Origin: Oceanobacillus bengalensis
GTDB taxonomy: Bacteria > Bacillota > Bacilli > Bacillales > Amphibacillaceae
Reading direction: 5' to 3'
Length of the DNA: 64,000 bases
Assembly: GCF_003628445.1 (NCBI RefSeq)
Contig: NZ_RBZO01000001.1
Coordinates: forward strand, 62,001-126,000
The notes under the pieces are model-generated. The model was not told the DNA's origin and searched no databases. It saw only the letters and a program-made list of their open reading frames with translations. Of the stretch, positions 52,286-62,455 are shown one piece after another; the stretch's first letter is position 1; each line of letters begins with the position of its first letter. Position numbers and translations under genes: made by a program.

Positions 52286-52891
52286 GAGGCTGGGAAATAA
52301 TAACTATAACCTTCCACTTAAAGAAGAGCAATTAAAGGATAGGAAGCTTAGAATATTAACTTTCTACTTTCTATAACCAAATTTTAATTCAGAGTTTGAT
52401 GTAAACTTCGGACTAATTTAATTCAGAATATCTTAAATCGGAGCAAGTCTCGCCGTCCGGGGATCGCTCCGGGCGGATGCTTTCCGCGGGCACGGCCTCA
52501 GCCCTCCTCGCGGAAAAAACGCCGCTGCGGGGTCTTCGGACACGTGCTATTCCCGCAGGAGTCACCGCCCTCCACTCTCCCGGACTGGTGAGGTAGTACA
52601 ATGCTTTTGACTTTCCATATCGCAGGAGATAATGGTTAGTAACTTAAACTCAGTGGAGGAAACACACGGAGACTCCTATGGGAGGATAGGCCTAGGTGAG
52701 ACTACGTAGTGCGTTAGCACGAAGAAGGCTCACCAGCCGCCCGTGGAAAGCGAAGTGTGTTTCCGGAACGATGTGTTTTGCACAATACTGAATTAAATAG
52801 ATCCGAAGTCTATACAAAAATTGAATTATAATGCAGGAATTTGAAGCATTTTTCGGGTTTTTCAATAATAAATTACTTTTGTCCCAGTCTC
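52286..52891 (-). mobile_element. MITE-like non-coding element, copy 2 (606 bp), inverted
   Basis: Reverse-oriented copy of 18736-19344. Ends read GAGGCTGGGAAATAATAACT and, at the other end reversed, GAGACTGGGACAAAAGTAAT. The centre has the same G+C-rich blocks: GGCGGATGCTTTCCGCGGGC, GTGCTATTCCCGCAGGAGTC, CGTAGTGCGTTAGCACGAAG, GGAAAGCGAAGTGTGTTTCC. The CTGCGGGGTC region differs in detail between copies. No coding sequence with a start signal. It fills nearly all of the 712-base gap between the RDD gene and maf. Confidence 0.8.
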
Positions 52892-52917
52892 ATTATGCAT
52901 TATTTATAGTCGTTCAA

Positions 52918-53493
52918 TCATGCTTCTGGGTACACTGAAAACCTACGAAGCTCTCTAACCACACGGGAGATTGGTAGCCCAACGACGTTGTAGTAATCAC
53001 CAATAACTTGTTTTACAAACATAGCTCCAGTCTGTTGAATGCCGTACGCGCCTGCCTTATCGTAAGGCTCATTTGTGGAAATATACCAATTTATTTCTTC
53101 TTCACGTAGAGGCCAAAATTCAACGTTCGTGCTTTCTACAAATATAAACTCATCATCTGAGGAACGAATCATCACAGCGGTAAATACCTCATGGATGTTG
53201 CCGCTTAGGGTAGAAATCATTTGATAAGCCTCTTCTTTATTTTTTGGTTTTTCAAAAATATCTTTTTTATACGATACAACGGTGTCACTAGACAACAATA
53301 CTTCATCTTTGTTCTCAAGTTGAAGGTTATGACCTTTTCGTATTGCTAATTGTTTTACTTTTTCAAATGGGTCGGTTGTCTTAACTTGTGATTCATCGAC
53401 ATTAGGTTTTCGGATGGTAAAGGGAATCTTTACTTGATGTAATAATTCCTGTCTTCGCGGTGAAGACGATGCTAGAATAAGATGCTTTGTCAT
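52918..53493 (-). CDS. maf: Maf-like nucleotide pyrophosphatase
   Basis: 191 residues. N-terminal signature LILASSSPRRQELL, the Asp/Glu block LSSDTVVSY, and PYDKAGAYGIQ near residue 150. Hydrolyses dTTP/UTP or modified nucleotides; Maf proteins in bacilli are linked to septum formation. ATG 53493 has GGAGG eight bases upstream; an upstream in-frame ATG overlaps the LysR gene end and is not needed. Convergence with no neighbour unit except LysR upstream. Confidence 0.92.
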   Translation of the reverse strand: MTKHLILASSSPRRQELLHQVKIPFTIRKPNVDESQVKTTDPFEKVKQLAIRKGHNLQLENKDEVLLSSDTVVSYKKDIFEKPKNKEEAYQMISTLSGNIHEVFTAVMIRSSDDEFIFVESTNVEFWPLREEEINWYISTNEPYDKAGAYGIQQTGAMFVKQVIGDYYNVVGLPISRVVRELRRFSVYPEA

Positions 53494-53524
53494 TTGGCAT
53501 TCCTCCATGGTTGGTAAAAGTGTA

Positions 53525-54436
53525 TCACTTCTTAAATTCATTTAATCGCTCATAGATTTCAAGTAAAAAATTATAAAATAATTGTTCTGTCGGGAGTAGC
53601 TCGCGTTGTGTTGGGTAGATGACACCGACAGTACGTGTTAGATTGGCATCTGTTAATGGGATCATGACAGTTGAGCGTGGTGTGTTATCCACTAATGTAC
53701 TCTCTGGCATTAATGCGACACCTAATCCAGCAGAGACTAAACCTTTTAATGCATCAATGTCTTTTCCTTCAAAGGCAACTTGTGGTGAAAATCTAGCTAC
53801 ATTACAAGCTTGTACAACTTGATCCCTGAAAATAAACCCTTCCGGAAGTACAACGAATGGATCGTCTTTCAGTTCACGTAAGAGGATGGATGTCCTGTTA
53901 GCTAATGGATGGTGGAGTGGCAAGAGTGCGACTATATTTTCCGTGAATAAGGTTGTTCCAGTTATTTTTTTCTCATGTTCCTTAATTGGCATCGGTGCAA
54001 TCATTGCTAAATTAAATTCACCGTTAACAACACCTTTAATTAAGTCTGGATAAAGTGCATTACTCATTTCGAATTGTGCTTCTGGATATCTTGTGCGAAA
54101 GGCATAAATAATGGATGGGAGTGTGTGTGCCGCCATGCTAATCGGAAATGCAATTCGAACGGTTCCCTTTTCTGGGTTCATATATTCTTTTACTTCTCTC
54201 TTTGCATCGTCCATCAAGTTCATTGCTTGCTTCATACGGTCATAAAATATTTTGCCTAGTGGGGTTAATTTTACCCTTCTTCCTTCACGAATAAAAAGCT
54301 CAACATCTAATTCATTTTCTAAATTAGAAATTTGTCTACTAACGGAAGATTGTGCAACATGTAAGGAAATTGCTGCTTCTGTCATATGCTCCATCTCAGC
54401 AACTTTTAAAAAATATCGAATCTGTCTCGTCTCCAT
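53525..54436 (-). CDS. LysR-family regulator, GltC-like
   Basis: 303 residues. N-terminal helix-turn-helix (RYFLKVAEMEHMTEAAISLH, VAQSSVSRQISNLENELDVE) and a periplasmic-binding-like effector domain (residues 90-295; GTVRIAFPISMAAHTLPSII). Resembles GltC/YwbI. It is divergent from gdhA with a palindrome between, the usual LysR arrangement, so it probably controls glutamate dehydrogenase and responds to a nitrogen or carbon metabolite. Confidence 0.9.
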   Translation of the reverse strand: METRQIRYFLKVAEMEHMTEAAISLHVAQSSVSRQISNLENELDVELFIREGRRVKLTPLGKIFYDRMKQAMNLMDDAKREVKEYMNPEKGTVRIAFPISMAAHTLPSIIYAFRTRYPEAQFEMSNALYPDLIKGVVNGEFNLAMIAPMPIKEHEKKITGTTLFTENIVALLPLHHPLANRTSILLRELKDDPFVVLPEGFIFRDQVVQACNVARFSPQVAFEGKDIDALKGLVSAGLGVALMPESTLVDNTPRSTVMIPLTDANLTRTVGVIYPTQRELLPTEQLFYNFLLEIYERLNEFKK

Positions 54437-54470
54437 TATTGATCACTCCATGTATTCATGCAAAAAACGC

Positions 54471-54485
54471 ATTGATTTCATCGAT
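54471..54485. promoter_or_regulatory. Candidate LysR box between lysR and gdhA
   Basis: ATTGATTTCATCGAT, an almost perfect 15-base palindrome of the T-N11-A form typical of LysR regulators. It sits about 35 bases upstream of the lysR start and just upstream of the gdhA promoter. Confidence 0.5.
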
Positions 54486-54493
54486 TATACATA

Positions 54494-54521
54494 TTGAAAC
54501 TATCATTTATAAAATTATAAA
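54494..54521 (+). promoter_or_regulatory. Promoter of gdhA
   Basis: TTGAAA (54494-54499), 16-base spacer, TATAAA (54516-54521), directly after the LysR-type palindrome. Confidence 0.6.
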
Positions 54522-54570
54522 ATGAAAATAGAAGAAATAAAAGTAATTCGGCAAATTTTTAAAAAATTAG

Positions 54571-55965
<1,395 letters not shown>

Positions 55966-56162
55966 TATAGGATGAATAAGTATTGGGCGCAGATTATAAA
56001 GTGCCTGATGCTTTTTTCTGGTGGATTTCAGATTATATCTTTGGTAAATATAAAAAGAATAACTGATTACCCTGCAAAACTTGATATAATTACCAGTTGA
56101 TATCGTGATTTTACCGCTATATAATGAAAATATCTTAGAATACTAGTGATTTGAAGATAAGA

Positions 56163-56214
56163 GTCATTCCCGTTAAGTGCTGGACACACTTAACATGTGG
56201 GGATGGCTTTTTTG
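56163..56214 (+). terminator. Hairpin terminator downstream of gdhA
   Basis: GTTAAGTG with CACTTAAC plus outer pairing of CATTCCC with GGGGATG; TTTTTT follows. It lies 200 bases after gdhA; the 55966-56162 stretch shows only a weaker hairpin with a T run near 56010. It probably ends any readthrough from gdhA. Confidence 0.7.
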
Positions 56215-56283
56215 TTTTGGAGAATACTTTTCATCGTGGTGAATATATAGAGAATAGGAATCTAAATAGAGAGGGGAAAGATT

Positions 56284-56784
56284 ATGAGTAGTTTCGTAAA
56301 TGATAAGCTGCATGAGATGAGAAATAATCTTATTGAGGAGATATCTTCATTAAGTCTAGAACAATTTAATTTTCGTCCTGAATTGGATACGTGGAGTATC
56401 GCACAAATTTGCCATCATTTAGTTTTAGTGGAAAAGTCATCAACAAAGGCGATTGCCTGGGGATTAATAGAAGGAAAGAATACACATGAAGAAAATGAGA
56501 AAGTTCACCAAATTTTAGATAGATCTAAGAAGTATAAAGCTCCAAAAGTTGTTGAACCTGACGCTGGATCCTTTGAATTTCAGCAAGTACTTGATATGTT
56601 GCATAATTCCAGAAAAAAATTGATGACTTTTCTTTGTACGATAGAAGATAAATCAATCTTAGCACAAAAATCAGTAAAGCATCCTGCCTTGGGAGACTTA
56701 CCCCTCAATCAGTGGATTGAACAAATCTATTTGCATGAACAACGTCACATTGAGCAAATAAAAGATATTAAATCCCTTATTTGA
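56284..56784 (+). CDS. DinB-superfamily protein
   Basis: 166 residues. The classic DinB/YfiT pattern is clear: WSIAQICHHLVLVE (metal His near residue 47) and YLHEQRHIEQIKDI near the C-terminus with the two further histidines. Predicted four-helix metalloprotein, possibly a thiol transferase. GAGGGGAAAG precedes the ATG. Followed by the ACGGTTCT-family half at 56832-56850 on the way to the next gene. Confidence 0.87.
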   Translation: MSSFVNDKLHEMRNNLIEEISSLSLEQFNFRPELDTWSIAQICHHLVLVEKSSTKAIAWGLIEGKNTHEENEKVHQILDRSKKYKAPKVVEPDAGSFEFQQVLDMLHNSRKKLMTFLCTIEDKSILAQKSVKHPALGDLPLNQWIEQIYLHEQRHIEQIKDIKSLI

Positions 56785-56869
56785 TTATTCTTTTTTTATG
56801 TGGATTAGTTTCTCTTGTTGCGAGCACTTATGAAGCAGAAGAACCGCCCCTACTATTTCCCTCACCAAG

Positions 56870-57412
56870 TCATTTAATAGCTTCATAGTCAAAGAGCTTT
56901 CCTTCGTATATTAATTGAAGGCGTTCATTGTTTCGGAAATCATCTGGAGTAACCATTACAGGGAGCTTATCCCATAGTTTAATCCCCGAGCGGCGAAGGA
57001 CTTCGGCAACAAATTGTGAACAAAAGTAGGAATTACTGAATTCAATCGGTTCTTTTAAAGAGACACCAATGACTCCTAGAATATTATAGAGAAATTTATT
57101 GTCATTTCTAATGAAAATTTCAAGAATTCTTTTCATTTTCTCAACTTCCCGATCGGTAACTTCCAGTTTATAAATGACACAAGTTGTTTCTCGATATCTA
57201 CTAAATGTCCCGGTAAATACATTCTCTTTAACAAAACCACCGTTTAAAGGATTCTTTGGATTTTTTCTTCCAAAGCTGTACATTTCTCTTAATTCAGGGT
57301 CAAATGAAAGGGACGCATGATTATAAGGAGCCCTCGTATACTTTTTAATTATATTTGTAAAGATGGTCCCTGTATCAGAAAGCATAATATATACATAATG
57401 TTTATGACTCAT
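56870..57412 (-). CDS. Permuted NlpC/P60-like cysteine amidase or peptidase
   Basis: 180 residues, no signal peptide. His in TRAPYNHASLSFD (about residue 32) and the nucleophile Cys in FSNSYFCSQFVAEVLRRSG (about residue 132) follow the His-before-Cys order of the permuted NlpC/P60 (YiiX/YebB-like) superfamily. Lipid- or peptide-acting hydrolases occur in this group; the substrate is unknown. GAGGG precedes the ATG. It is convergent with the DinB gene, divergent from the next. Confidence 0.75.
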   Translation of the reverse strand: MSHKHYVYIMLSDTGTIFTNIIKKYTRAPYNHASLSFDPELREMYSFGRKNPKNPLNGGFVKENVFTGTFSRYRETTCVIYKLEVTDREVEKMKRILEIFIRNDNKFLYNILGVIGVSLKEPIEFSNSYFCSQFVAEVLRRSGIKLWDKLPVMVTPDDFRNNERLQLIYEGKLFDYEAIK

Positions 57413-57507
57413 ATATATCCCTCTTTAAATAAGTTCTTCATCTTTTCATTATAAACGAAATCTAGTAAAATGAATGCAGTTTTTAATAAAAGATTGGGTG
57501 TGGACAC

Positions 57508-58422
57508 ATGTCTCAAACGATTTGGACATTATCTGTTATTTTTTTGGCACTAATACTTGCGACACTTGTATTTTTCATAGCGAGCAAAACACAGCCCAAC
57601 AAGGATTTCTCAACCATTCAACTTCGGGTGAAAACGTGGTGGGGGATGTTTGTCATCTTTTGTTTTGCGACATTATTTAATCCAGCAGTTTCTCTGCTTT
57701 CCTTAATGGTGCTTTGTTATTTTTCATTAAGGGAATATTTTTCGATGATGAAAACAAGAAAATCGGACAGACGTTTATTTCTTTGGTCATATCTCATGAT
57801 CCCGCTACAATTTTATTGGATTTATATTGGTTGGTACGGGATGTTTATTGTTTTTATTCCTATTTATGTCTTTTTATTTTTACCATTACCACGAATTATT
57901 GGTAAAGGAACGATTGGATTTCTCAGGTCAGTAAGTTTCACGCAATGGGGATTAATGCTTATGGTGTTTGGTCTTAGTCATTTAGCATATTATCAGATAG
58001 CATCTCCAGAATTTGGTTCGAATTTAGTGTTGTTTTTAGTTCTATTGACTCAGCTGAATGATGTCATACAATACCTTGTATCCCTATACTTTGGGAAACG
58101 AAGAGTTGCTCCGTCGGCCAATCCGAATATTACGTGGGAAGGATTTATGGTGGCATTGTTTGTGACAACAGGTATTTCCTATGTTCTTTACCCATATCTA
58201 ACACCATTTGATTTGAAATTTGGAATTCTATCAGGAGTAATCATTAGTATTGCAGGTTATTTTGGAAGTTTAACAATCGCCGTTTTAAAGCGGGACCTTT
58301 TAATTGGGAATAGTGAAAAACAAGCTGTACTTAAAGATAGTCATTTAAGTCGAATTGATAGTTTAACTTATACCTCACCCGTTTTTTTCCATATTATTCG
58401 GTATTTCTTTGACTTCATGTGA
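57508..58422 (+). CDS. CdsA-like phosphatidate cytidylyltransferase homologue, degenerate motif
   Basis: 304-residue membrane protein with about eight helices. The late region (QLNDVIQYLVSLYFGKRRVA, SANPNITWEGF, then AVLKRDLLIGN) follows the CdsA layout seen in E. coli YnbB-like proteins. The C-terminal signature normally reads as a KD followed by a PGHGG and DRxDS; here it is LKDSHLSRIDSLTY, so the glycine/histidine loop is reduced. It may have lost or changed the CDP-diacylglycerol activity. The ribosome binding site is weak. Confidence 0.75.
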   Translation: MSQTIWTLSVIFLALILATLVFFIASKTQPNKDFSTIQLRVKTWWGMFVIFCFATLFNPAVSLLSLMVLCYFSLREYFSMMKTRKSDRRLFLWSYLMIPLQFYWIYIGWYGMFIVFIPIYVFLFLPLPRIIGKGTIGFLRSVSFTQWGLMLMVFGLSHLAYYQIASPEFGSNLVLFLVLLTQLNDVIQYLVSLYFGKRRVAPSANPNITWEGFMVALFVTTGISYVLYPYLTPFDLKFGILSGVIISIAGYFGSLTIAVLKRDLLIGNSEKQAVLKDSHLSRIDSLTYTSPVFFHIIRYFFDFM

Positions 58423-58556
58423 GGGGAAGTTAGTTTTTTAATTATTAATGAAATAATATGAAAAATAAATTATTCATAAAATGTTCGAACAATTCTATTT
58501 ATATTGTGCTTATTTGGGGTATAATAAAAGTAATAACATAACAAGGAGAATGTAAC

Positions 58557-58700
58557 ATGAGACCCAAGGCATTAAATTTTGAAAAATTGGTTCAACAAAA
58601 TAAACAGGAATTGTTAGGAGATAAAAGACGAATATCTCAAATCGAGTTGCGTTTGGAGAAGAAGCATACAGATATAGCGAAGGAAAAACAGTATCATTAA
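58557..58700 (+). CDS. FbpB-family small basic protein
   Basis: 47 residues: MRPKALNFEKLVQQNKQELL then GDKRRISQIELRLEKKHTD. This matches the FbpB (Fur-regulated basic protein) family pattern LVxQNKxELLxDxxxxxxIExRxExK. In B. subtilis FbpB assists an iron-sparing small RNA. ATG follows AAGGAGA, and TATAAT lies at 58520-58525. I could not find a convincing Fur box upstream, so iron control is unproven. A terminator follows. Confidence 0.8.
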   Translation: MRPKALNFEKLVQQNKQELLGDKRRISQIELRLEKKHTDIAKEKQYH

Positions 58701-58712
58701 TCAAATAACAGT

Positions 58713-58740
58713 GCCTGTTCCATACTTAGTGGGAACAGGC
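58713..58740. terminator. Two-way terminator between the FbpB-like gene and the amino acid ABC operon
   Basis: Perfect arms GCCTGTTCC and GGAACAGGC with a ten-base loop. T tracts are short on both sides. Confidence 0.78.
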
Positions 58741-58748
58741 ATATTAAT

Positions 58749-59471
58749 CTACAAAACCTTATTCAAGAATTCCTTCGTTCTTTCTGATTTAGGGTTTGAG
58801 AAGATTTGCTCAGGATCGCCTTCCTCCATAATTATCCCTTCATCCATAAATAGGACACGGTCAGCCACTTCTCTGGCAAATCCCATTTCATGTGTTACGA
58901 CAACCATCGTCATCCCTTCAAGTGCTAGTTGCTTCATTACTTCCAGCACCTCACCAACAAGTTCAGGGTCAAGTGCTGAAGTTGGCTCATCAAATAACAT
59001 TAACTTTGGCTCCATTGCGAGTGCTCTTGCAATGGCTACCCGTTGTTGTTGTCCACCGGATAGTTGAGATGGATATTGATTTTCCTTTTCTGCTAATCCA
59101 ACTTTTTCGAGTAGTTTTATCGCACGTTCTCTTGCGTCACTACGGGAAATTTTACGTACTTTTTCAGGTGCTAGCATAATATTTTCAATCACGCGTTTAT
59201 GCGGGAATAAGTTGAATTGTTGAAACACCATGCCGACTTCGGTTCGAACCATATTGATATCTGTTTTCGAATCATTTAAGTTGAAGCCATCGACAATAAC
59301 CTCGCCTCTTGTTATCGTTTCCAGCATATTTAGGCAACGAAGGAATGTACTTTTACCAGATCCACTTGGACCAATTACGCAAACAACCTCTGAAGGCTTA
59401 ATCTCACAATTAATTCCTTTTAACACTTCATTATCACCAAATTGTTTATTCAAATCATTCACTGTAATCAT
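58749..59471 (-). CDS. Polar amino acid ABC transporter ATPase (GlnQ-like)
   Basis: 240-residue ATPase: Walker [10 protein letters not shown] (about 33), Q-loop [10 protein letters not shown], signature [15 protein letters not shown], Walker [15 protein letters not shown]-loop VTHEMGFA. All motifs are those of the PAAT (GlnQ/HisP) class. Its start overlaps the permease stop by four bases (ATGA on the minus strand). Last gene of the operon SBP-permease-ATPase. Confidence 0.94.
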   Translation of the reverse strand: MITVNDLNKQFGDNEVLKGINCEIKPSEVVCVIGPSGSGKSTFLRCLNMLETITRGEVIVDGFNLNDSKTDINMVRTEVGMVFQQFNLFPHKRVIENIMLAPEKVRKISRSDARERAIKLLEKVGLAEKENQYPSQLSGGQQQRVAIARALAMEPKLMLFDEPTSALDPELVGEVLEVMKQLALEGMTMVVVTHEMGFAREVADRVLFMDEGIIMEEGDPEQIFSNPKSERTKEFLNKVL

Positions 59472-60130
59472 TGGACATCCAACCTTCTTTCAATATAGCG
59501 TAGTACAAAGGATAGGGTTAAGGTAATCGCTAAATAGAAGACTGCTACAGCTGTATAAATTTCAACAGCGTTAAAATAGTTTGAAGCAATTAACCTTCCC
59601 TGAAACATAAGTTCTGGAACAAGAATAACAGATAAGAGAGATGTATCCTTAATACTAATAATAAACTGGTTACCTAATGGTGGAATCATTCGTTTGAATG
59701 CTTGTGGCCATATAATATAACGCATTGTTTGGTTATGTGTTAGGCCAAGGGAACGTCCAGCTTCTACTTGTCCTTTATCAATGGATTGAACGGAGCCACG
59801 AACAACTTCCGCAATATAAGCCCCAGAATTTATTGCAATAACAACGATACCAGCTGTGATAGATTCCATATTATAACCAGTAATTAATGGGAGTGCGAAG
59901 AATATCCAAATCGCTTGCACAAGTACTGGGGTACCACGTATGACTTCGATATAAATAGATGAAATTCCAAAAAATAGCTTATTCCTAGATATTCGTCCTA
60001 GACCGAATATAGCACCTAAAACAAAACCAATTAAAAGTCCGACAATTGATATTAATAATGTATAATAGAGGCCAGTCCCAAGCTCTGGTAAAAAGTCAAT
60101 GATACTAGCCCAATTAAATTTCCCTTCCAT
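59468..60130 (-). CDS. Polar amino acid ABC transporter permease
   Basis: 220-residue HisM/GlnP-type permease with five helices; EAA loop [20 protein letters not shown], then [15 protein letters not shown]. Pairs as a homodimer with the ATPase downstream. AAGAGGTG precedes the ATG. Confidence 0.92.
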   Translation of the reverse strand: MEGKFNWASIIDFLPELGTGLYYTLLISIVGLLIGFVLGAIFGLGRISRNKLFFGISSIYIEVIRGTPVLVQAIWIFFALPLITGYNMESITAGIVVIAINSGAYIAEVVRGSVQSIDKGQVEAGRSLGLTHNQTMRYIIWPQAFKRMIPPLGNQFIISIKDTSLLSVILVPELMFQGRLIASNYFNAVEIYTAVAVFYLAITLTLSFVLRYIERRLDVQ

Positions 60131-60147
60131 GTTTTCACCTCTTGGAG

Positions 60148-60187
60148 CAAAATAAGACTTATCTTAAATGAGATAAGTCTTATTTTG
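60148..60187. terminator. Perfect palindrome between binding-protein and permease genes
   Basis: Exact 17-base arms CAAAATAAGACTTATCT and AGATAAGTCTTATTTTG, six-base loop. It probably acts as a partial terminator or mRNA end stabiliser so that more binding protein is made. The same placement is seen in the peptide transporter operon at 28780. Confidence 0.65.
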
Positions 60188-60214
60188 ATTGTATTTTACT
60201 TCGTAACGGGAATG

Positions 60215-61078
60215 TTAATTTTGAGAACCAAACCATTTATTATAGATTTCATCATAGGTTCCATTTTCTCTCAATGTCGCTAAAGCATCATTGATTGCTT
60301 CAACGAGTTCTTCATTTCCTTTTGTAATAGCAATTCCATAGTCCTCAGCTTGATATAAGTCACCAACTACTTTTAGTTTTCCAGCTCCAGTAGTTGCAAT
60401 GTAGTATTTTACATTTGGTGCATCGTAAAGGATGGCGTCTGCACTACCATTTTCAACAGCTAAATAGGCTTGGTCAAGTTGTTCGTATTCATTTGGCTCA
60501 GCACCTTCAATATTTTCCTTTATAAACGCTGAACTGGTTGAACCTAATCGGGTAGCAATTGTTTTACCTTCTAAGTCTTCTAATCCATTTATTTCTTCAT
60601 TATCACTTTGTACTCCAATGGCTAAGCCAGATTCATAGTATGGATCACTATAATCGATAACTTGTGCTCTTTCTTCTGTTATACTAATCCCCGCGATTGC
60701 AATCTCGAATTGACCAGTTTGTAGCCCTGGAATAATTCCATCGAAATTCGTTGTTTCAATTTCACCATTTGTGATTTCAAATCCTGCTTCTTCTGCAATT
60801 GCTTTGATAAGCTCGATATCAAAGCCTACCAATTCTCCATCCTCAACGAATTCAAATGGTACAAATGAATTATCACTAACAATGGTGTAAGAATCGTTTA
60901 AACTATTTTCATTTGAGTTTGCTTCTTCATCGGTCGTCCCTTCACTAGCAGTTGTTTCATCATCTGTACTTCCGCCACCTCCTGATGTTTCCTCCGTATT
61001 CCCGCCACATGCTGCTAATAGAAGAATAAAAGCAAGAGAAAACACAATAAAACCGAACTGCAACTTTCTATTTTTCAT
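60215..61078 (-). CDS. Polar amino acid ABC transporter substrate-binding lipoprotein
   Basis: 287 residues. Signal peptide with lipobox LLLAACGGN (Cys about 24), a Gly/Ser/Glu/Thr-rich linker (about 25-60), then the SBP_bac_3 fold (YTIVSDNSFVPFEFVEDGEL, DFIGLELIKA-like GFDIELIKAIAEEAGF, AGISITEERAQVIDYSDPYY). Ends with KWFGSQN. Ligand is likely glutamine or another polar amino acid but sequence alone does not tell. AAGGGGG precedes the ATG. First gene of its operon. Confidence 0.93.
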   Translation of the reverse strand: MKNRKLQFGFIVFSLAFILLLAACGGNTEETSGGGGSTDDETTASEGTTDEEANSNENSLNDSYTIVSDNSFVPFEFVEDGELVGFDIELIKAIAEEAGFEITNGEIETTNFDGIIPGLQTGQFEIAIAGISITEERAQVIDYSDPYYESGLAIGVQSDNEEINGLEDLEGKTIATRLGSTSSAFIKENIEGAEPNEYEQLDQAYLAVENGSADAILYDAPNVKYYIATTGAGKLKVVGDLYQAEDYGIAITKGNEELVEAINDALATLRENGTYDEIYNKWFGSQN

Positions 61079-61368
61079 TAAAAAGCCCCCTTGAATAGAT
61101 TTTTGTTTTCTTTAAAAACTGTATGGACAACTAGCGCATCTAAATAGTAGCAAACTTAATACTTTTTAGAAAATTCAATTCAAACTAGTATTTCGTGAAA
61201 ATAACCAAAAAAAGGTGTTTAGAGAAGAATAAGACTTGGATACGTATATATCTTCTGTCATGCTTACGTATTCTTTAAATTAGATTATGCTTTTAGACTT
61301 AGATATAGAATTAAAAATACAGGTGACTTGATAAAAGACGCAATAATAGATTAGAATAATCTTTTTCT

Positions 61369-61398
61369 TGATATTTTAAAAATAATTCAGTATATTAT
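61369..61398 (+). promoter_or_regulatory. Promoter of the second peptide ABC operon
   Basis: TTGATA (61369-61374), then TATATT at 61391 or TATTAT at 61393 (16- or 18-base spacer). It is in the 360-base divergent gap 61079-61438; apart from promoters no other feature is seen there. Confidence 0.55.
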
Positions 61399-61438
61399 AA
61401 ATAATAAGAACTATATTTTATTAAAGGGGGTAGATACT

Positions 61439-62455
61439 TTGTCAGAGGTCATCTTAGAATTACAGGATTTAAGCACACATTTCTTTACAGATTATGGAGA
61501 AATTCCTGCTGTCGATAGAGTTAGTATCAAGGTACATAAAGGTGAAGTAGTTGGTATTGTTGGAGAATCTGGTTGTGGGAAAAGTGTAACCTCTCTTTCT
61601 ATCATGCAATTAATTCCTAGTCCCCCAGGTAAAATCGTCGGAGGAGAGATTCGATTTAAAGGTGAGAATCTTGCTTTAACTACCGAAAAGCGAATGAAGA
61701 AAATCCGAGGAAACGAAATTTCAATGATTTTTCAGGAACCGATGACTTCATTAAATCCACTATTCACGATTGGTAATCAAATGATAGAAGCGCTTCGTAT
61801 TCATCAGAAAATAAGTAAAAAAGAAGCAAAGGAACAATCGATTAACATGTTAAAGCGTGTAGGAATTCCCCGTGCAGAGCAAGTAATTGACGAATATCCT
61901 CATCAATTGTCAGGTGGAATGAGGCAACGTGTAATGATTGCAATTGCCATGTCATGTGAACCAGAAATCCTCATTGCCGATGAACCGACAACTGCGCTAG
62001 ATGTAACCATTCAAGCACAAATTTTAGACTTAATGAGAATTCTAAATGACGAGAAAGAAACAGCGATTCTATTAATAACGCATGATTTAGGCGTAGTAGC
62101 AGAAATTTGCGAGAGGGTTGTTGTAATGTATTCGGGACAAGTAGTTGAGGAAGGAACAACAAGAGAAATATTAAAAGATCCAAAGCACCCGTACACACAA
62201 GGATTAATTAAGTCTTTGCCTAAATTACATGAAAAAGAACAAAAACTCTATTCCATTCCAGGTACAGTACCAAAACCGAAAATGGATCGTAAGGGTTGCC
62301 GTTTTGCCTCTAGATGTGAGCGTGCCTTTGATCGTTGTTTTCAAGTAGATCCAGAATTGTTTTTAATTGAAGGGGAACGAAAGAGTAGATGTTTCTTATA
62401 TGACGAGAAGAAAGGGGATGGGATAGATCGTGCAGCGTCCTCTATTAGAAGTTAA
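61439..62455 (+). CDS. Peptide-type ABC transporter ATPase, OppD/DppD class
   Basis: 338-residue ATPase: Walker [10 protein letters not shown], signature [15 protein letters not shown], Walker [14 protein letters not shown]-loop ITHDLG, and the oligopeptide extension [15 protein letters not shown]. Start is TTG with AAAGGGGG upstream. The next gene begins 26 bases before its stop. First gene of an operon that seems to run ATPase-ATPase-SBP, unlike the first peptide operon. Confidence 0.92.
   Translation: MSEVILELQDLSTHFFTDYGEIPAVDRVSIKVHKGEVVGIVGESGCGKSVTSLSIMQLIPSPPGKIVGGEIRFKGENLALTTEKRMKKIRGNEISMIFQEPMTSLNPLFTIGNQMIEALRIHQKISKKEAKEQSINMLKRVGIPRAEQVIDEYPHQLSGGMRQRVMIAIAMSCEPEILIADEPTTALDVTIQAQILDLMRILNDEKETAILLITHDLGVVAEICERVVVMYSGQVVEEGTTREILKDPKHPYTQGLIKSLPKLHEKEQKLYSIPGTVPKPKMDRKGCRFASRCERAFDRCFQVDPELFLIEGERKSRCFLYDEKKGDGIDRAASSIRS

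Noticed and set aside
55966-56162. Strong terminator right after gdhA
   Set aside because: Only a weak hairpin with a six-T run near 56010 is visible; the convincing one is at 56163.
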